From Streptantibioticus ferralitis (GTDB lineage: Bacteria; Actinomycetota; Actinomycetes; Streptomycetales; Streptomycetaceae), in NCBI RefSeq assembly GCF_029223525.1, contig NZ_JARHTQ010000015.1, positions 1 to 64,000 of the forward strand: DNA of 64,000 nucleotides, written 5' to 3'. Made by a program: the position numbers and the translations under genes. The notes beneath the pieces are model-generated. The model searched no databases. It had not been told where the DNA came from and worked only from the letters and a program-made list of their open reading frames with translations. Positions 26,021 through 34,564 of the stretch are shown here, one piece after another. Numbering within the stretch: position 1 is the first letter of the stretch; the number at the start of each line of letters is the position of its first letter.

Positions 26021-28695
26021 AGTGTGGACGGCCGGGCTGCGACGGGACGTTGGAAGACGTCGGCGGCGGCGAGCTGTACTGCGATACCTGCGGACTGGCC
26101 CCGGTGGCCGGTAACGGCGCTGGCGCTGGCGGAACCGGAAGCTCCGCCGCGGCTGTCCATTCCGCCCCCAGCAGCGGCGCGAGCGTGCCCTCGTCGCGTA
26201 CCTCGGGGGCCACCTCGTCGCGTTCGTCGTCCTCCCGGCGTTCGGTTTCCGGACGGTTGTCGGGAGTTACCTCCGGCCGCTCGGTGTCGGTGCGCAGCTC
26301 GCGGTCCGGCAGCAGTGGTTCGGCGCGCGGCAAGCTCGGCGCGGGGCTGGTGTCGGTACCGACGATTCCGCCGCCCGATCCGCGGGCCGCGGTACTGGCG
26401 AACCCGGAGGTCCCGGAGCGCAAGCGGTACTGCAGCAAGTGCGAGGCGCAGGTGGGCCGTTCACGCGGCGACCGGCCCGGCCGCACCGAGGGGTTCTGCA
26501 CGAAGTGCGGCAACCCGTACTCGTTCAGCCCCAAGCTGCGCGCGGGCGATGTGGTGCACGGGCAGTACGAGGTGGTCGGCTGTCTCGCACACGGCGGTCT
26601 GGGCTGGATCTACCTGGCCGTGGACCGGGCGGTCAGCGACCGCTGGGTGGTGCTCAAGGGCCTGTTGGACACCGGGGACGAGGACGCGCTGGCGGCGGCC
26701 GTCTCCGAGCGGCGGTTCCTCGCCGAGATCGAGCACCCCAACATCGTCCGCATCTACAACTTCGTCGAGCACCTCGACCAGCGCACCGGCACCCTCGACG
26801 GCTACATCGTCATGGAGTACGTGGGTGGCAAGTCGCTGAAGGAGATCGCCAACGACCGGCGGGCCGCCGACGGTCGCCGCGAGCCGCTGCCGGTCGACCA
26901 GGCGATCGCCTACGGCATCGAGGCGCTTGAGGCGCTCGGCCATCTGCACAGCCGCAACCTGCTGTACTGCGACTTCAAGGTGGACAACGCGATCCAGCAG
27001 GAGGACCGGCTCAAGCTCATCGACATGGGCGCGGTCCGCCGGATGGACGATATGGACAGCCCGATCTACGGCACCATCGGCTACCAGGCGCCCGAGGTCG
27101 CCGAGGTCGGTCCATCCGTCGCCTCCGACCTCTACACGGTCGCCCGTACCCTCGCCGTGCTCACCTTCGACTTCCAGGGCTACACCAACGTCTTCGCGGA
27201 CAGCCTGCCCGATCCGGAGCACATCGAGGTCTTCTCCCGGTACGAGTCCTTCTACCGGCTGCTGGTGCGTGCCACCGACCCCGATCCCGGGCGGCGGTTC
27301 GCCTCCGCGGACGAGATGGGTGAACAGCTGACGGGTGTGCTGCGCGAGGTCGTGGCACTGCGTACGGGCAAGCCGCGCCCGTCGCTGTCGACGCTGTTCG
27401 GGCCGGAACTGCGGGTGGTCGACACCGGGTTGGTCGCTCCGCGCGAGGGCGAGGTGTCCTCGCTGGGTGCGCGGCCGCTGCCCGCCGGGCGCGGCGGGCT
27501 GCTCCGCGTACCGCGCCAGCGCCGCCCGGCGGCGGGCGCGAACGGCGCTTCCGCACCGGGCCGACTCCCCACCACCGTAGGGGTCGGCGCCCCCACGTCC
27601 GCGGGCGGCGCCGCGCCGGGCGGTACCGGCCCGGCCGCGCAGGGATCGACCGCACCAGGTCAACTGCCGTCCACGGCCGAGGCGGAGAGCTTCGGCCCCG
27701 ACTCCCCGCACATGGTGACCGCACGCGGCGGAACCGGCCTTTCGGCCCAGGGCCCGGGCGGGATCGTCGCCGGACTCGACGCACATGCGGCGGCGCTCGC
27801 GCTGCCGGTGCCGCTGGTGGATCCGGGCGATCCGAACGCCGGTTTCCTGGCCGGGCTGCTCGCCGCCGCGCCCGCCGAGTTGATCGCGGCGCTGGCCGCG
27901 GCGCCCACCGATTCGGTGGAGAAGCGGCTGCGCGAGTTGCGTGCCCGGCTGGAGATGGGCGACCGGAGCAACGCCGCACACGCCCTGACGGCGCTGCAGG
28001 AGCAGCACCCGGACGACTGGCGGGTGGTCTGGTACCGCGGGCTGTGGGCGCTCACCGAGGGCGACCACGAGTCCGCGGCGCTCGCCTTCGACGCGATCTA
28101 CGACGCGTTCCCCGGCGAGTCCGCGCCGAAGCTGGCGCTCGGCATCTGCGCCGAGGTGCTGGGCCAGTTGGACAACGCCGCCGAGTACTACGGGCTGGTG
28201 TGGACGACCGACCAGGCGTACGTCAGCGCGGCGTTCGGCCTCGCCCGGGTGCGGCTCGCGGCGGGCGACCGGCCCGCCGCCGTACGGGCCCTGGAGTCGG
28301 TCCCCGAGTCCTCGATCCACTACACCGCGGCCCGGGTGGCCACGGTCCGCGCCCGGCTGCGCGCCCGCTCCGCCCAGGACCCGCTGCTCGACGACCTGAC
28401 GGCCGCCTCCGCGCAGGTGGAGAAGCTGGGCGCGCTGGGGCTGGACGCGGTCCGCCGCGAGGAGTTGGCCACCGAGGTGTTGGGGAGCGCCCTCGACTGG
28501 GTGTTGGCGGGGCGGCACGGTACGCCGAGCGGTACGGTGCAGGTCGCCCTGCTGGGCAATGCCGCCCAGGAACAGGAGTTGCGCTTCGGGCTGGAGCGCT
28601 CGTACCGCGTCCTGGCCCGGCTCGCCCAGCGTGGCGAGGAAAGGATCGAACTGGTGGAGCGGGCCAACCGCTTCCGCCCCCGGACGTGGGTGTAG
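26017..28695 (+). CDS. pknG: PknG-type serine/threonine protein kinase
   Basis: 892 residues, soluble. The order is a zinc-ribbon-like Cys pair at about 3-28 (CGRPGC, CDTCG), a Ser/Arg-rich disordered linker (about 45-110), a rubredoxin-like pair at about 139-165 (CSKC, FCTKCG), the kinase domain (about 184-445) and a TPR region (about 640-800). Kinase landmarks are AHGGLGWIYLAVD, VVLKG, the catalytic loop YCDFKVDN (about 317, where most kinases have HRD) and IDMG in place of DFG. These variants are the known PknG pattern. In actinobacteria PknG controls 2-oxoglutarate and glutamate metabolism through an FHA protein (GarA/OdhI). The extra first zinc ribbon and linker are additions to the mycobacterial layout. 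Confidence 0.95.
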   Translation: MKCGRPGCDGTLEDVGGGELYCDTCGLAPVAGNGAGAGGTGSSAAAVHSAPSSGASVPSSRTSGATSSRSSSSRRSVSGRLSGVTSGRSVSVRSSRSGSSGSARGKLGAGLVSVPTIPPPDPRAAVLANPEVPERKRYCSKCEAQVGRSRGDRPGRTEGFCTKCGNPYSFSPKLRAGDVVHGQYEVVGCLAHGGLGWIYLAVDRAVSDRWVVLKGLLDTGDEDALAAAVSERRFLAEIEHPNIVRIYNFVEHLDQRTGTLDGYIVMEYVGGKSLKEIANDRRAADGRREPLPVDQAIAYGIEALEALGHLHSRNLLYCDFKVDNAIQQEDRLKLIDMGAVRRMDDMDSPIYGTIGYQAPEVAEVGPSVASDLYTVARTLAVLTFDFQGYTNVFADSLPDPEHIEVFSRYESFYRLLVRATDPDPGRRFASADEMGEQLTGVLREVVALRTGKPRPSLSTLFGPELRVVDTGLVAPREGEVSSLGARPLPAGRGGLLRVPRQRRPAAGANGASAPGRLPTTVGVGAPTSAGGAAPGGTGPAAQGSTAPGQLPSTAEAESFGPDSPHMVTARGGTGLSAQGPGGIVAGLDAHAAALALPVPLVDPGDPNAGFLAGLLAAAPAELIAALAAAPTDSVEKRLRELRARLEMGDRSNAAHALTALQEQHPDDWRVVWYRGLWALTEGDHESAALAFDAIYDAFPGESAPKLALGICAEVLGQLDNAAEYYGLVWTTDQAYVSAAFGLARVRLAAGDRPAAVRALESVPESSIHYTAARVATVRARLRARSAQDPLLDDLTAASAQVEKLGALGLDAVRREELATEVLGSALDWVLAGRHGTPSGTVQVALLGNAAQEQELRFGLERSYRVLARLAQRGEERIELVERANRFRPRTWV

Positions 28696-28698
28696 CCA

Positions 28699-30030
28699 AT
28701 GCCGCAACTGACCGTCTGCCCGTCCTGCGCCGAACGGCTGGAACCCGAGGACAAGTTCTGCGGCAACTGCGGCACGAATCTCGCCGCCGCGGCGAGCGCG
28801 CCCGTCACGCCCGAACCCGAACCGGCACGCAAACCGTGGCAGCCGCCGTCCGGCCCGGACGGCGCGCTCTTCGCACCGCGGGCCGGGGAGCCGGCTGACG
28901 AGACGGCCGCCCGCGACCCGTACGGCCACCAACCCGAGCGGCCGGCGACGGGATACAGCCCGCCGCCACCCCGCCAGGAACCGGCGGCAGGTGACTACGG
29001 GCTCGCGCCGCCCGAGCGGTCCGGGTCCGCCACCCCGTACCGCACGCCGCAGCCGGACCACTCGGCCGCCGGTGTGGTGCCGCGGGCCGGGGCCGCGGAC
29101 CCGCGTGAGGTGCTGCTCGCCGAAGCGGACCCCGCGGCCCGGATCTGCGTGGCGTGCGGCACCGGCGCCGTTGACGCCGACGGCTACTGCGAGCACTGCG
29201 GCCACGCGCAGCCGCGCGAACGCGACCACATGGAGCAGGAACTGGCCGGGGTGGCCGCGGTGACCGACCGGGGTCTGCGGCACCACCGCAACGAGGACGC
29301 CTTCGCGGTCTCCGAGATCGCGCTGCCGGACGGCACCCCCGCGGTCATCGCGGTGGTCTGCGACGGTGTGTCCTCGGCGGCCCGCCCCGACGAGGCATCC
29401 GCCGCCGCGTCCCAGTCGGCGGACGCGTCGCTGCGTGCCGCGCTCGCGGACGGCGTCGCGCCGCGCGACGCGATGCACGAGGCGCTGCTCATCGCCGCCG
29501 AGTCGGTCAACTCCCTTGCCCAGGGCCATGAGTCGGACCCGGGCCACAACGCACCGGCGTGCACCTGTGTGAGTGCCATCACCGCCGGTGATCTGCTCAC
29601 CGTCGGCTGGATCGGTGACAGCCGGGCGTACTGGATCCCGGACGACCGCACCGCCGAGCAGCCCGCCCGGCTCACCGAGGACGACTCCTGGGCGGCCCGG
29701 ATGGTCGAGGCGGGGCTGATGTCCGAGGCCGAGGCGTACGCGGACGCACGGGCCCACGCGATCACCGGCTGGCTCGGCGCGGACGCCGTGGAACTCGATC
29801 CGCACACCGCTTCCTTCCAGCCCGACCGGCCGGGTGTGGTGGTGGTGTGCACCGACGGGCTGTGGAACTACGCCGAGTCAGCCGCCGAGTTGGCGGCGGT
29901 GGTGCCCGCCGACGCCCGCAGCCAGCCGTTGCGCTGCGCACGGACGCTGGTCGGGGTGGCGCTCGACGGAGGCGGCCACGACAACGTGACGGTCGCGGTG
30001 CTGCCGTTCCCGGTGCCGGAGCCGAGCTGA
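28699..30030 (+). CDS. PP2C-family Ser/Thr phosphatase with two zinc ribbons
   Basis: 443 residues, starting 3 bases after the kinase gene. Zinc ribbons are at residues 7-25 (CPSCAERLEPEDKFCGNCG) and about 150-168 (CVACG, CEHCG), joined by a Pro-rich linker. The PP2C domain runs from about 185 to the end: TDRGLRHHRNEDAF, VVCDGVSSAARPDEAS, LLTVGWIGDSRAYWI, VVVCTDGLWNY and GGHDNVTVAVL carry the metal-binding Asp residues. It probably reverses phosphorylation by the adjacent kinase. The double zinc ribbon is shared with the kinase and the FHA protein of this operon and may be a common docking element. Confidence 0.92.
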   Translation: MPQLTVCPSCAERLEPEDKFCGNCGTNLAAAASAPVTPEPEPARKPWQPPSGPDGALFAPRAGEPADETAARDPYGHQPERPATGYSPPPPRQEPAAGDYGLAPPERSGSATPYRTPQPDHSAAGVVPRAGAADPREVLLAEADPAARICVACGTGAVDADGYCEHCGHAQPRERDHMEQELAGVAAVTDRGLRHHRNEDAFAVSEIALPDGTPAVIAVVCDGVSSAARPDEASAAASQSADASLRAALADGVAPRDAMHEALLIAAESVNSLAQGHESDPGHNAPACTCVSAITAGDLLTVGWIGDSRAYWIPDDRTAEQPARLTEDDSWAARMVEAGLMSEAEAYADARAHAITGWLGADAVELDPHTASFQPDRPGVVVVCTDGLWNYAESAAELAAVVPADARSQPLRCARTLVGVALDGGGHDNVTVAVLPFPVPEPS

Positions 30031-30113
30031 CCGCGCCGTGCGCGCGCAACCGTTCGTACACCGCCGCACGCTGATGAGCCACATGCCGACAAAAGGCGTC
30101 AAGGAGCCCGTCG

Positions 30114-31439
30114 ATGGCCAATTTCTCGAAGTCGCAGGTCCCGCAGTTCACCGCGGAGGTCTACCAGAACGAATACCTGCCGGAAGGCGCCAGTGAGGTC
30201 AACGCGATCGTCACGGTGACCTCCACCGGCGGCGGCACCACGGGCAGGCAGCCGGGACCCAGCGGGTCGAACGCCGCTGTGGTGATCATGGTGGACTGTT
30301 CCGGGTCGATGGACTATCCGCCGACCAAGATGCGCAACGCCCGGGACGCGACGGCCGCCGCGATCGACACCATCCGCGACGGTGTGGCGTTCGCGGTGGT
30401 CGCGGGCACCCACAAGGCCGAGGAGGTCTACCCCGGCAACGGCCGGGTGGCGACCGCCGACCCCGCCACCCGCGAGCAGGCCAAGCAGGCGCTGCGCAAG
30501 CTCAAGCCGAGCGGCGGCACCGCGATCGGCACCTGGCTGCGGCTCGCCGACCGGCTGCTGTCATCGGCTGATGTCGCGATACGCCACGGGATCCTGCTGA
30601 CCGACGGCCGCAACGAGCATGAGAAGCCGGAGGAGTTGCGAGCCGCCCTGGACGCGTGCGCCGGCCGGTTCACCTGTGACTGCCGTGGTGTCGGCACCGA
30701 CTGGGAGGTCAAGGAGGTCACCGGGATCGCTTCGGCGCTGCTCGGTACCGCCGACATCGTCGCCGACCCCGCCGGTCTCGAAGCGGACTTCCGCCAGATG
30801 ATGGAGACCGCGATGGGCAAGGAGGTCGCGGATGTGGGCCTGCGGCTGTGGACCCCGCAGGGCACGCGGATCAAGTACGTGAAGCAGGTCGCGCCCACCG
30901 TGGAGGACCTCACCGACCGCCGCGTCGAGGCCGGGCCGCGGGCCGGTGACTATCCGACCGGTTCCTGGGGCGACGAGTCGCGCGACTACCACGTGTGTGT
31001 GGAGGTGCCGCCCGCCGGTGTCGGCCAGGAGATGCTGGCCGCACGGGTCTCGCTGGTGCTGCCGTCCGGCGACGGCGGCGCACCACAGGTGTTGAGCCAG
31101 GGCCTGGTACGCGCCGTGTGGACCGACGACATGGCCGCCTCCACCAAGATCAACGCCCAGGTCGCGCACTACACGGGCCAGGCCGAGCTGGCCCAGGTGA
31201 TCCAACAGGGCCTGGAAGCCCGCAAGGCGGGCGATCTGGACTCGGCTACCGCCAAGCTGGGGCGTGCGGTGCAACTCGCAGCGGAGTCCGGCAATGAGGA
31301 CACCGCGAAGCTGCTGGCCAAGGTGGTGGACGTGGTCGACGTGGCGACAGGTACTGTGCGGCTGAAGCAGAAGGTCGCGGACGCCGACGAGATGACTCTG
31401 GAGACGCGTTCCACAAAGACCGTCCGAGTGAAGAAGTAG
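30114..31439 (+). CDS. VWA-domain protein
   Basis: 441 residues; AAGGAG lies about 10 bases before the ATG. The von Willebrand A domain occupies about 50-230: the metal-ion-dependent adhesion site is MVDCSGSM (about 59-66), with GGTAIGTWLRL and GILLTDGRNE giving the other ligands. A beta-rich part (about 240-340) and a helical C-terminus with TPR-like character (AELAQVIQQGLEARKAGDLD and TAKLGRAVQLAAESG) follow. There is no signal peptide, so it acts in the cytoplasm, probably as a protein-binding platform. It lies between the phosphatase and FHA genes in the same direction, with gaps of 83 and 44 bases. Confidence 0.9.
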   Translation: MANFSKSQVPQFTAEVYQNEYLPEGASEVNAIVTVTSTGGGTTGRQPGPSGSNAAVVIMVDCSGSMDYPPTKMRNARDATAAAIDTIRDGVAFAVVAGTHKAEEVYPGNGRVATADPATREQAKQALRKLKPSGGTAIGTWLRLADRLLSSADVAIRHGILLTDGRNEHEKPEELRAALDACAGRFTCDCRGVGTDWEVKEVTGIASALLGTADIVADPAGLEADFRQMMETAMGKEVADVGLRLWTPQGTRIKYVKQVAPTVEDLTDRRVEAGPRAGDYPTGSWGDESRDYHVCVEVPPAGVGQEMLAARVSLVLPSGDGGAPQVLSQGLVRAVWTDDMAASTKINAQVAHYTGQAELAQVIQQGLEARKAGDLDSATAKLGRAVQLAAESGNEDTAKLLAKVVDVVDVATGTVRLKQKVADADEMTLETRSTKTVRVKK

Positions 31440-31483
31440 GCACCTGGGCACACTTGGGTGCGATGGGAGGGGGACTTACCGAC

Positions 31484-32440
31484 ATGCCGACCTGTCCTAA
31501 CGGCCACCAGTCGCAAAGCGACGACTGGTGCGAGGTGTGCGGGCTGCGCATGTCCGCGCCCGCGTCCGGCCCTGGCCTGCCGGCGGCTCCCCCTCCCCCA
31601 CCGTCCGCCTTCTCGCCCGCCGCGGTCGACCCGGACGCGACCGTGGCCGCCGAGCCCTGCCCGAGCTGCGGCACGCTGCGCGAGGGCCAGGCGGCGTTCT
31701 GCGAGGAGTGCCGCTACAACTTCCTGAACCACACCGTGTCGTCGTTCCCGCCGCCGCCCCCGCCGCCGTACTCCCGGCCGAACTACCCCCCGCCGTACGA
31801 GCGGACGAGCTCACGCCCCTCGCAGATGAACCGCCCCGCCGAACCGCTGCTGCCGGGCGCCACGGTCTCCGGCGTGGCCGAGGGAGGTGGCGACGGCGGT
31901 GACTTCCTGCTGTCCCCGCCGAGCGGCGGCAGGTCCGCCACATCGGAAGCCTCCGCGACGCCCGAACCGCTGGTACGGCACGAGGAGTCCGAGCGGCCGG
32001 GCGCCACGGCCACGGAATCAGCGGATCCGGCGACCGGCAACTGGACGGCGATCGTGGCCGCCGACCGCGAGTACTTCACGGCGATGATGGCGCGCAGCGA
32101 ATCCGATGGCGCGGGGCTGTACTTCCCCACGTACTCGCCCGAGCAGTACGTTCCGCTCACCGGCGCACAGGTCACCGTCGGCCGCCGCAGGCACAGCACC
32201 GGTGAGGCCCCGGACATCGACCTGTCCCGTCCGCCGGAGGACCCCGGCGTCTCCCACAAACACGCCGTACTGGTCCGCAAACCGGACGGCGGCTGGTCGG
32301 TGATCGACCAGGACTCGACCAACGGCACCACGGTCAACGGCGGCGCCGATCCCATCGCCCCGTTCCAGCCGGTCGACCTGGCCGACGGCGACCGGGTGCA
32401 CGTCGGCGCGTGGACGACGATCACCCTGCGGCGCGGCTAG
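31484..32440 (+). CDS. FHA-domain protein with two zinc-ribbon-like Cys clusters
   Basis: 318 residues from the ATG at 31484, preceded by GGAGGGGG; ATGs at 31454 and 31463 are less well placed. Two Cys clusters near the N-terminus (CPNGHQSQSDDWCEVCG and CPSCGTLREGQAAFCEEC) are followed by a Pro-rich linker and a C-terminal FHA domain (about 228-318) with VTVGRRR, DPGVSHKHAVLV and QDSTNGTTVNG, the phosphothreonine-binding residues. In mycobacteria and corynebacteria the PknG substrate is a small FHA protein with an N-terminal ETT phospho-site. This protein has no ETT motif, so it may be a reader or scaffold, with the GarA homologue elsewhere. Confidence 0.92.
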   Translation: MPTCPNGHQSQSDDWCEVCGLRMSAPASGPGLPAAPPPPPSAFSPAAVDPDATVAAEPCPSCGTLREGQAAFCEECRYNFLNHTVSSFPPPPPPPYSRPNYPPPYERTSSRPSQMNRPAEPLLPGATVSGVAEGGGDGGDFLLSPPSGGRSATSEASATPEPLVRHEESERPGATATESADPATGNWTAIVAADREYFTAMMARSESDGAGLYFPTYSPEQYVPLTGAQVTVGRRRHSTGEAPDIDLSRPPEDPGVSHKHAVLVRKPDGGWSVIDQDSTNGTTVNGGADPIAPFQPVDLADGDRVHVGAWTTITLRRG

Positions 32441-32513
32441 GCGGTTCGGGGTTTGCCCCAAGGGCGTTGGGAGGCTCGCCGCAGGGGGTTTGGGGGGTGC
32501 CCCCAAGAAGACT

Positions 32514-32561
32514 CCCGCCGCAACGGCGAGCAACCACGACGACGCGGCCCGGCGGTGCTCA
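32514..32561. repeat. dispersed intergenic repeat, copy 1
   Basis: About 48 bp beginning CCCGCCGCAACGGCGAGCA. It matches copy 2 at 34421-34468 in the same orientation with roughly nine substitutions. Both copies lie in non-coding gaps that bracket the methyltransferase and globin genes. Confidence 0.6.
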
Positions 32562-32595
32562 ACCGGCGCACCCCCTCGAAGGCACGCCGGGCAGG

Positions 32596-33750
32596 CTAGC
32601 GCAGCGGCCACGTGTGCGGGCCGTCGGGTGTGTCCAGCCAGGCCCATTGGCGCGAGCCCGCGATGGTGACGCCGAAGCGTTCCCGTTCCGGATAGCGCTC
32701 GCGCCGCCAGAGGTCATAGGTCTCCTCGACCAGCGCCCACAGATCACGGGGCCCGATGACCAGTACCGTGCCGTCGCGCTGCGCGCGGGCCGCGCAGCCG
32801 TCGGGCGCGGTGAGCGCCACGCCGCGCCCGCCGAACGCCCAGTTGACGTCCAGCTCGCCTGCCGCCAGGGCGAGGACGAACCGGAAGACGTCGTCATCCA
32901 GCACCCACGGCGGGGTGTGGGTGCCGCGCACCCGCTCGTTCGCCCCGCCCGCACCCACTGGCTCCGGAGCCGGCGCCGGGCGCTGCGGGGCGCCTTGCCC
33001 CCGCAGCGAGACGAAGTACGCGGGTGTGCTCAGGAAGCGGCCCTCGGCGTACGTGGCGTCGGCGACGCGCAGTGCGACCAGACCGTCCGCGATCGGTGCC
33101 AGCACCATGCCGCCCGGTTGGCATTGCCGCAGCCATGCACCGGGTACCGAGGACAGCTCGCAGGTGGCCATGATCCGGTCGAACGGAGCGCGTTCATGAC
33201 AGCCCAGCGCGCCGTCCCCGGTGAGCACCGTGACCCGCCCGGGCCCCTCGGCCCACGCACCGAATCCGGCGGTCGCCAGATGCTCCCGGGCCGCCTCGGT
33301 GATCTCCTCATCGAGATCGACGGTGCTGACGGCGTGACCGCCGAGGCGGTGGGCGAGCAGTGCCGCGTTGTAACCGGTCCCGGTACCGATCTCCAGTACC
33401 GTCTGCCCCTCCCGCATATCCAGTGCCTCCAGCATCGCCGCCATCAGCGAGGGCTGACTGCTGGACGAGACCAGCACGCCCTCGTGGACCTTGGTGACCA
33501 GCGGGATGTCGTCGTAGGCCCCGGACAGCCAGCGGACCCGGCGGCGTGGGTCGGGGTCGTCCTCGGACAGCCGATCCCAGCCCCGGCCGCCAGGGTACGG
33601 GCGGTAGTAGTAGGGCACGAAGACATGCCGCGGCACCTGCTCGAACGCCGCTCGCCATGCCGGGTCCCGCAGCATCCCGGCGTCCATGATCCGCCGTACC
33701 AACCGCGTACGGAGCAGCTGCGCGGTGTGCGCCCAACGGTCCGATTCCAC
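32596..33750 (-). CDS. PCMT-like methyltransferase
   Basis: 384 residues. The first 220 match protein-L-isoaspartate O-methyltransferase: VPRHVFVPYYYRPY, then a substrate-loop like VSSSSQPSLMAAMLEALD, the SAM site VLEIGTGTGYNAALLA and VDLDEEITEAAREHL, and GDGALGCHERAPFDRIMATC. The last 160 residues (LDDDVFRFVLALAAGELDVNW, LWRRERYPERERFGVTI) are an actinobacterial extension not found in repair PCMT. This long type is widespread in Streptomyces, and related proteins modify peptides or damaged proteins. No peptide precursor is next to it, so the substrate is open. It is divergent from the globin gene. Confidence 0.85.
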   Translation of the reverse strand: MESDRWAHTAQLLRTRLVRRIMDAGMLRDPAWRAAFEQVPRHVFVPYYYRPYPGGRGWDRLSEDDPDPRRRVRWLSGAYDDIPLVTKVHEGVLVSSSSQPSLMAAMLEALDMREGQTVLEIGTGTGYNAALLAHRLGGHAVSTVDLDEEITEAAREHLATAGFGAWAEGPGRVTVLTGDGALGCHERAPFDRIMATCELSSVPGAWLRQCQPGGMVLAPIADGLVALRVADATYAEGRFLSTPAYFVSLRGQGAPQRPAPAPEPVGAGGANERVRGTHTPPWVLDDDVFRFVLALAAGELDVNWAFGGRGVALTAPDGCAARAQRDGTVLVIGPRDLWALVEETYDLWRRERYPERERFGVTIAGSRQWAWLDTPDGPHTWPLR

Positions 33751-33855
33751 GCTTCCACTGTGGTACCCGCGGACCTACGACCCAAGTCGTCCGCCGGGCC
33801 ATCTGCGACCATGGAGGGACGCCGCGAATCGGAAAGCATGGCAAGGAAGGTTTCA

Positions 33856-34260
33856 GTGACCGAGATCCCGCGCGGAACGGTACAGCAGCAGACGTTCTTC
33901 GACGCCGTCGGCGGTGAGCCGACCTTCCGTCGTCTGGTGCACCGCTTCTACGAAGGGGTGGCGGGCGACCCGATCCTGCGCCCGATGTATCCCGAGGAAG
34001 ACCTGGGCCCGGCAGAGAAGCGCCTCACGCTGTTCCTCATGCAGTACTGGGGCGGTCCGCGCACCTACAGCGAGAACCGCGGACATCCCCGGCTGCGGAT
34101 GCGGCACGTGCCGTTCCAGGTCGACCGCGCCGCCCATGACGCGTGGCTCGCCCACATGCGCGACGCCGTCGACGAACTGCAGCTGGCCCCCGAGCACGAG
34201 CGCCAGCTGTGGGACTACCTGGTGTACGCCGCCAACTCCATGATCAACACCACCGGCTGA
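33856..34260 (+). CDS. glbO: group II truncated hemoglobin (trHbO-like)
   Basis: 134 residues from the GTG at 33856, with AAGGAAGG 5 bases upstream; the ATG at 33838 would add six residues. Diagnostic parts are TFFDAVGGEPTFRRLVHRFYEGV at the start, MYPEEDLGPAEKRLTLFLMQYWGGP, and HPRLRMRHVPFQVD, whose MRH holds the heme-binding proximal His, then AHDAWLAHM with the conserved Trp of group II globins. It binds oxygen or nitric oxide in the cytoplasm. The neighbouring divergent gene shares the 100-base promoter region. Confidence 0.95.
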   Translation: MTEIPRGTVQQQTFFDAVGGEPTFRRLVHRFYEGVAGDPILRPMYPEEDLGPAEKRLTLFLMQYWGGPRTYSENRGHPRLRMRHVPFQVDRAAHDAWLAHMRDAVDELQLAPEHERQLWDYLVYAANSMINTTG

Positions 34261-34274
34261 CGTCGGCTGACGAA

Positions 34275-34299
34275 CGTTGCCCCTTTTCCGGGGGCAACG
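34275..34299 (+). terminator. hairpin terminator after the globin gene
   Basis: 9-bp stem (CGTTGCCCC at 34275-34283 and GGGGCAACG at 34291-34299), 7-base loop, then GCTTTCC. A second hairpin, GGGGCC-TTCG-GGCCCC at 34319-34334, follows and may back it up. Confidence 0.75.
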
Positions 34300-34420
34300 G
34301 CTTTCCGGGTGGCTTTCCGGGGCCTTCGGGCCCCGCTTCTCGGTGTCGGCCAACCGCGCTTCCCCGGGGAACGGCGAATTTTCGGGAGGCCCCCGGACCC
34401 GGCCGAGTCGGCAACACTTT

Positions 34421-34468
34421 CCCGTCGCAACGGCGAGCAACCACAACGGCGTGGCTCAGCGGCGCCAA
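34421..34468. repeat. dispersed intergenic repeat, copy 2
   Basis: Begins CCCGTCGCAACGGCGAGCA and continues as copy 1 (32514-32561) through AACCAC and GCGG. Same orientation, about 1.9 kb apart. Confidence 0.6.
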
Positions 34469-34564
34469 ACCCACCGCAACCCCCCAAAAAACCCGCCAAG
34501 GGCCCGGCGCACGCACCAAGACCGCCGGGCTGACCGCCGAATCCAAAAATCCGCCGGAAGGGCA

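Noticed and set aside
26461..29805. 1114-residue open frame opposite the kinase and phosphatase genes
   Set aside because: Overlaps two certain genes completely and has no family features; long shadow frames are expected at this GC level.
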